A stretch of 64,000 nucleotides of DNA from an uncultured Eubacteriales bacterium. Lineage in GTDB: Bacteria; Bacillota; Clostridia; Oscillospirales; Oscillospiraceae. The notes under the pieces are model-generated. The model was not told the origin of the DNA, ran no database searches, and was given only the letters and a program-made list of their open reading frames with translations. The DNA lies in NCBI GenBank assembly GCA_900544975.1, contig UQXI01000011.1, positions 1 to 64,000 of the forward strand, read 5' to 3'. Made by a program: the position numbers and the translations under genes. Of the stretch, positions 60,968 to 64,000 are shown one piece after another (the first letter of the stretch is position 1; each line of letters begins with the position of its first letter).

Positions 60968-61789
60968 ATGAGCTGGCTGCAGATTTTGGTCCTGGGCGCG
61001 GCGGTGGGCTTTGGAGAGATTTTTCCCCTGTCCGGCTCCGGCATTTCCGTGCCGGTGCGGCAGCTGCTGGGGCTGCCTCTGGACGGCAGCGAAGACCGGC
61101 TGTACAGTGCCCTGCTCCGCATTGCCGTGTGGCTGGCCGTCTGCCTGGTGCTCCGGCGGGAGCTGTGGAGCTGCTTACGTGCCTTTTCTTCGCCGCCCCG
61201 GCATCGGGGAGAGCGGGTGCAGGAGGAAACGCGGCTGCACCGCCGTCTGGCCCTCCTGCTGCTCCTGGGGACCCTCCCAATAATTCCCGCCCTTCTGATC
61301 CAGGACCGGGCAACCGGGCTGGGGACTCTGCCGGGCGTCGCGGTATTTCTAGTTTTGAATGGCCTGCTCCTGTTCCTGACGGACCGGGTTGGGCACGGGA
61401 TGCGAGACGTCCGGTCGGCCACGGTGGCCGACGGGCTGTGCATGGGGCTGGCGCAAGCGCTCTCCATCATTCCTGGCCTGTCCCGCACAGGCCTCACCAT
61501 AAGCGCCGGAATCTTGCAGGGGCTGGAGCCGGAGTTTTCCTGGAACTTCTCCTTTCTATTGGCGGTCCCGGCGATGCTGCTGCAGTCCATAATCGCCCTT
61601 TTCGGCGTCCTGGGGAACGGAATTCCATTGGATTGGTCTTATCTGGCCGGTATGGCCGTGGCGGGGCTGTGCGCCTATCTGGCACTGCGGATTCTGCGGT
61701 TTGTCATCCGCAGGAATGGGTTTGGCAGCTTTGCTTACGCCTCCTGGGGCATGGCCCTTTTGACCTTCATTTTATACTTAATCTGTTGA
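60968..61789 (+). CDS. Undecaprenyl-diphosphatase-like protein (divergent UppP/BacA)
   Basis: 273 residues, about eight membrane helices. The second family motif is clear (SIIPGLSRTGLTISAGILQGL, with the catalytic Arg). The first motif is altered. Where UppP normally has E-x-x-x-E-x-x-P-x-S-S-S/T-G-H, this protein reads VGFGEIFPLSGSGIS. It keeps one Glu but lacks the first Glu and the His after the SSG loop. It may be inactive on C55-PP or use a related substrate. GAAGGAGG precedes the ATG. It is 13 bases upstream of ftsK. Confidence 0.85.
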   Translation: MSWLQILVLGAAVGFGEIFPLSGSGISVPVRQLLGLPLDGSEDRLYSALLRIAVWLAVCLVLRRELWSCLRAFSSPPRHRGERVQEETRLHRRLALLLLLGTLPIIPALLIQDRATGLGTLPGVAVFLVLNGLLLFLTDRVGHGMRDVRSATVADGLCMGLAQALSIIPGLSRTGLTISAGILQGLEPEFSWNFSFLLAVPAMLLQSIIALFGVLGNGIPLDWSYLAGMAVAGLCAYLALRILRFVIRRNGFGSFAYASWGMALLTFILYLIC

Positions 61790-61802
61790 GGAGAGAAGCT
61801 AC

Positions 61803-64000
61803 ATGGCACAGAAGAAACCTGCATCCCACTCTGGGGCCAAAAAAAGGAAAAAGCCTGACACCGCCGCGAAACGGGCCGTAGAGCGGGAACCGACGCAAAT
61901 TCCAGTGCGGCAAATATTGGCAGGGGCCTGCTTCCTTTTGGCGGTGTTGGCCCTTTTCGCCTGCCTGGGCTTCCAGGGCTTCATTCTCGCCGGTGTGAAA
62001 AGCCTTCTCGGCGGACTTGTGGGAAAGATGGGATTCTATCTGTCCCCGGTTTTGTTCGGATATCTCTTTGTTTTGCTGCTGCCCGGACACCGCCGCCCGG
62101 TGGGGCTGCGCTGCCTGGCCGCCTGCCTGTGTGTGGTGACGGTCTCCGCCATCTCCCATCTGTGTGGCAAGGCCGAGGCCCTGCCCGGCGGTCTTGCCAT
62201 GGTGGGTCAGCTGTTCCGGACCGGCGGAGCCGGGACCAGCGGCGGTGTGCTGGGCGGACTTATGGGGATTCTCTTTGAGTTGGCGCTCAGTAAAGTGTTG
62301 GCCATCATCGTTCTCGCCATCCTGGCCCTCCTGACCCTGCTGTGGACCTGGGGCATTACTCTGCGAAGCATCGGACGCGCCATTCAGAACCGGCCCCGCC
62401 CGGATCTCCCCACCCAGGACCGCACCCGGGAGGATCCCGCCACTGTGGTTGTCAACCACATTGCCAACAAACACATTGCTCACCTGGAGCGGAAGCGTCA
62501 GACAGCGGATTTTGACATTCCAGTAGACGGCTTGCCGGTGGGACAGGCCCCAAAGAAAGAGCGCCGCAAAGCCTCTGCCCCCGACGCCTCCGATTCGGTC
62601 CAGCAGGAGAAACCCAGTAAAAAGCGGCGGGAAAAGCCGGATCCCTTTGACGAAGAACCCATTTCTGGCAGTACCGTCATTCCCTCTGCCTCTTCGGAAG
62701 ATGAACCGCTTCCGGAAGACATGCCGGAGCTCATCCTCGACACAGACGAGGACATTGCCCAGGCAGTGATGCAGGCGGTTGCTCCCCTGGCAGAGGAGCC
62801 CGCCCTGGAAAAGGTCAGCGCCAAAGACGCCCGGGCCTCTGCCCAGATGGTGGCCCAGGAGATTGCGGAAAGCGCCCAAATGCCAAAACCGGAATACCAC
62901 TTCCCTCCCATCAACCTGTTGAAAATCGCCCCCGGCAGCGCAACCGATGGCACAGCTGAAATGCGGGAAAACACCCGCCGCCTGAACGAAGCGCTGCAGA
63001 GCTTCAAAATTGAGGCCCGAATCTGCAACGTCACCCGTGGTCCCTCGGTTACCCGGTACGAGGTGGAGCTGGCCCAGGGCGTGCGGCTGGCCAAGGTGAC
63101 GGCCCTTCAGGATGACATCGCCCTGGCCCTGGGAGCCGTAGGCGTCCGTATCTCAGCCATCCCGGAGAAAATCGCCGTGGTGGGCATTGAGGTGCCCAAC
63201 AAGCAGGTGACTACTGTGGCCCTGCGGGAGGTCATTGACTCCCCCCAGTTTGCAAAGGCCAAATCCAAGTCCTCCTTCGCCGTGGGCAAAGACATTGGCG
63301 GTACCTGTATCGTCGGCGACATTTCCAAGCTGCCCCATATGCTCATCGCCGGTACCACCGGCTCCGGTAAATCCGTGTGTATGAACAGCATCATCATCTC
63401 CCTGCTGTATAAGGCCAAGCCGGAAGAGGTCAAACTCATTATGGTGGACCCCAAAATGGTGGAGCTCGGCATTTACAACGGCATCCCCCACCTGCTGATT
63501 CCCGTAGTGACTGACCCGAAGAAGGCCGCCGGATCCCTGCAATGGGCGGTGACCGAGATGATGCGCCGATACAAAACCATGTCGGACGCCGGAGTCCGGG
63601 ACCTGGAATCCTTCAACCGCATTGTAGAGAGCGCCGGAGAGGGCGATCCCCTGCCCCAGATCGTAGTGATCATCGACGAACTGGCCGACCTCATGCTGGT
63701 GGCTGCCAAGGAGGTGGAGGAATCCATCTGCCGGATTGCCCAGATGGGCCGCGCCGCCGGAATGCACCTGATCATCGCCACCCAGCGCCCCTCTGCCGAC
63801 GTCATCACGGGCCTGATGAAGGCCAACATTCCCAGTCGGGTTGCCTTTGCCGTCGCCTCTTCCATGGAGTCCCGGATCATTCTGGACACCCAGGGTGCAG
63901 AGAAGCTGGTAGGGCGCGGCGACATGCTGTACGCCCCACTGGGCAAGGGCAAGCCCAAACGCATCCAGGGCTGCTTTGTGAGTGACCCTGAGGTGGAAGC
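61803..64000 (+). CDS. ftsK: DNA translocase FtsK/SpoIIIE (partial, runs off right edge)
   Basis: At least 732 residues are visible, with no stop before the window ends. A basic N-terminus is followed by four membrane helices (about residues 38-60, 72-90, 96-112, 150-185) and a long acidic/Pro linker. The alpha domain begins near 380 (YHFPPINLL). The motor has Walker A GTTGSGKS near residue 517, IIDELADLM (Walker B) and IATQRPSADVITG. The gamma domain would lie outside. It pumps DNA through the division or sporulation septum. GAGGAGAG precedes the ATG at 61803. The missing C-terminus means FtsK and SpoIIIE forms cannot be separated here. Confidence 0.95.
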   Translation, partial: MAQKKPASHSGAKKRKKPDTAAKRAVEREPTQIPVRQILAGACFLLAVLALFACLGFQGFILAGVKSLLGGLVGKMGFYLSPVLFGYLFVLLLPGHRRPVGLRCLAACLCVVTVSAISHLCGKAEALPGGLAMVGQLFRTGGAGTSGGVLGGLMGILFELALSKVLAIIVLAILALLTLLWTWGITLRSIGRAIQNRPRPDLPTQDRTREDPATVVVNHIANKHIAHLERKRQTADFDIPVDGLPVGQAPKKERRKASAPDASDSVQQEKPSKKRREKPDPFDEEPISGSTVIPSASSEDEPLPEDMPELILDTDEDIAQAVMQAVAPLAEEPALEKVSAKDARASAQMVAQEIAESAQMPKPEYHFPPINLLKIAPGSATDGTAEMRENTRRLNEALQSFKIEARICNVTRGPSVTRYEVELAQGVRLAKVTALQDDIALALGAVGVRISAIPEKIAVVGIEVPNKQVTTVALREVIDSPQFAKAKSKSSFAVGKDIGGTCIVGDISKLPHMLIAGTTGSGKSVCMNSIIISLLYKAKPEEVKLIMVDPKMVELGIYNGIPHLLIPVVTDPKKAAGSLQWAVTEMMRRYKTMSDAGVRDLESFNRIVESAGEGDPLPQIVVIIDELADLMLVAAKEVEESICRIAQMGRAAGMHLIIATQRPSADVITGLMKANIPSRVAFAVASSMESRIILDTQGAEKLVGRGDMLYAPLGKGKPKRIQGCFVSDPEVE

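Noticed and set aside
61767..62900. A 377-codon minus-strand frame over the start of ftsK
   Set aside because: It is antisense to a clear FtsK/SpoIIIE reading frame with membrane helices and a ribosome site, and the antisense product has no recognisable family.

Overview
The window looks like chromosome of a GC-rich, spore-forming Clostridia member of the Oscillospiraceae/Ruminococcaceae type (relatives of Flavonifractor, Oscillibacter or Lawsonibacter). The evidence is a complete spoIIIAA-AH operon, yunB, a Spo0A-type effector domain, a T-box leader, a cobalamin riboswitch, a NAD-dependent ligase and Firmicutes-style AGGAGG ribosome sites. The family assignment is inferred from gene content and base composition. 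No search was run.

Layout. 1-4.9 kb is an AT-richer accessory block: a chimeric gene remnant at the left edge, then a five-gene unit (small secreted protein, lipoprotein, two ABC permeases, ATPase). 4.9-15 kb holds two surface-type genes on the minus strand: a von Willebrand A protein and a 2768-residue subtilisin-like protease with dockerin-like, Ig-like and cohesin-like regions. 15-20.3 kb is ligA, yunB and pcrA. 20.6-24 kb has a stand-alone Spo0A-like DNA-binding protein and a GtrA/GT2/membrane-glycosyltransferase set. 24-28.4 kb is a riboswitch-controlled cobamide salvage and nucleotide-loop operon (a probable cbiR, then cobT, cobU, cobS, a short cobU-like gene and cobC) next to tRNA-Arg(ACG). 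28.6-30.5 kb has two small proteins and a decayed two-component system. 30.5-37.4 kb is rich in GNAT acetyltransferases. It includes a tyrosine T-box operon with tyrS, a short leader peptide with a nested hairpin, and three copies of an interspersed palindromic repeat.

37.4-50 kb is a long minus-strand conserved block, read in order: asp23-like, nusB, a Kae1-like gene, xseA, xseB, ispA, a ~600-nt structured non-coding region, a SagB-type gene, a DUF21/CNNM-like membrane protein, dxs, tlyA, nadK, argR, a membrane protein and recN. This is the known gene neighbourhood of OLE RNA and its partner OapA, so I call the ~600-nt region OLE RNA and the membrane protein OapA. That is the most interesting system in the window. 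50-54.8 kb is the spoIIIA operon, followed by a zinc metallopeptidase and a TIGR04255-type protein. 56.5-64 kb on the plus strand has PAP2, an alpha/beta hydrolase, nrdG, dut, a TepA/ClpP-like protease, a divergent UppP and an FtsK/SpoIIIE translocase that runs off the right edge.

How it fits together: most of the window serves core metabolism, DNA maintenance and sporulation. Regulation by RNA is unusually visible: a cobalamin riboswitch, a T-box, a candidate ribosome-stalling leader and the OLE RNA. The left 15 kb and the GNAT/repeat region carry the accessory traits and the gene decay.
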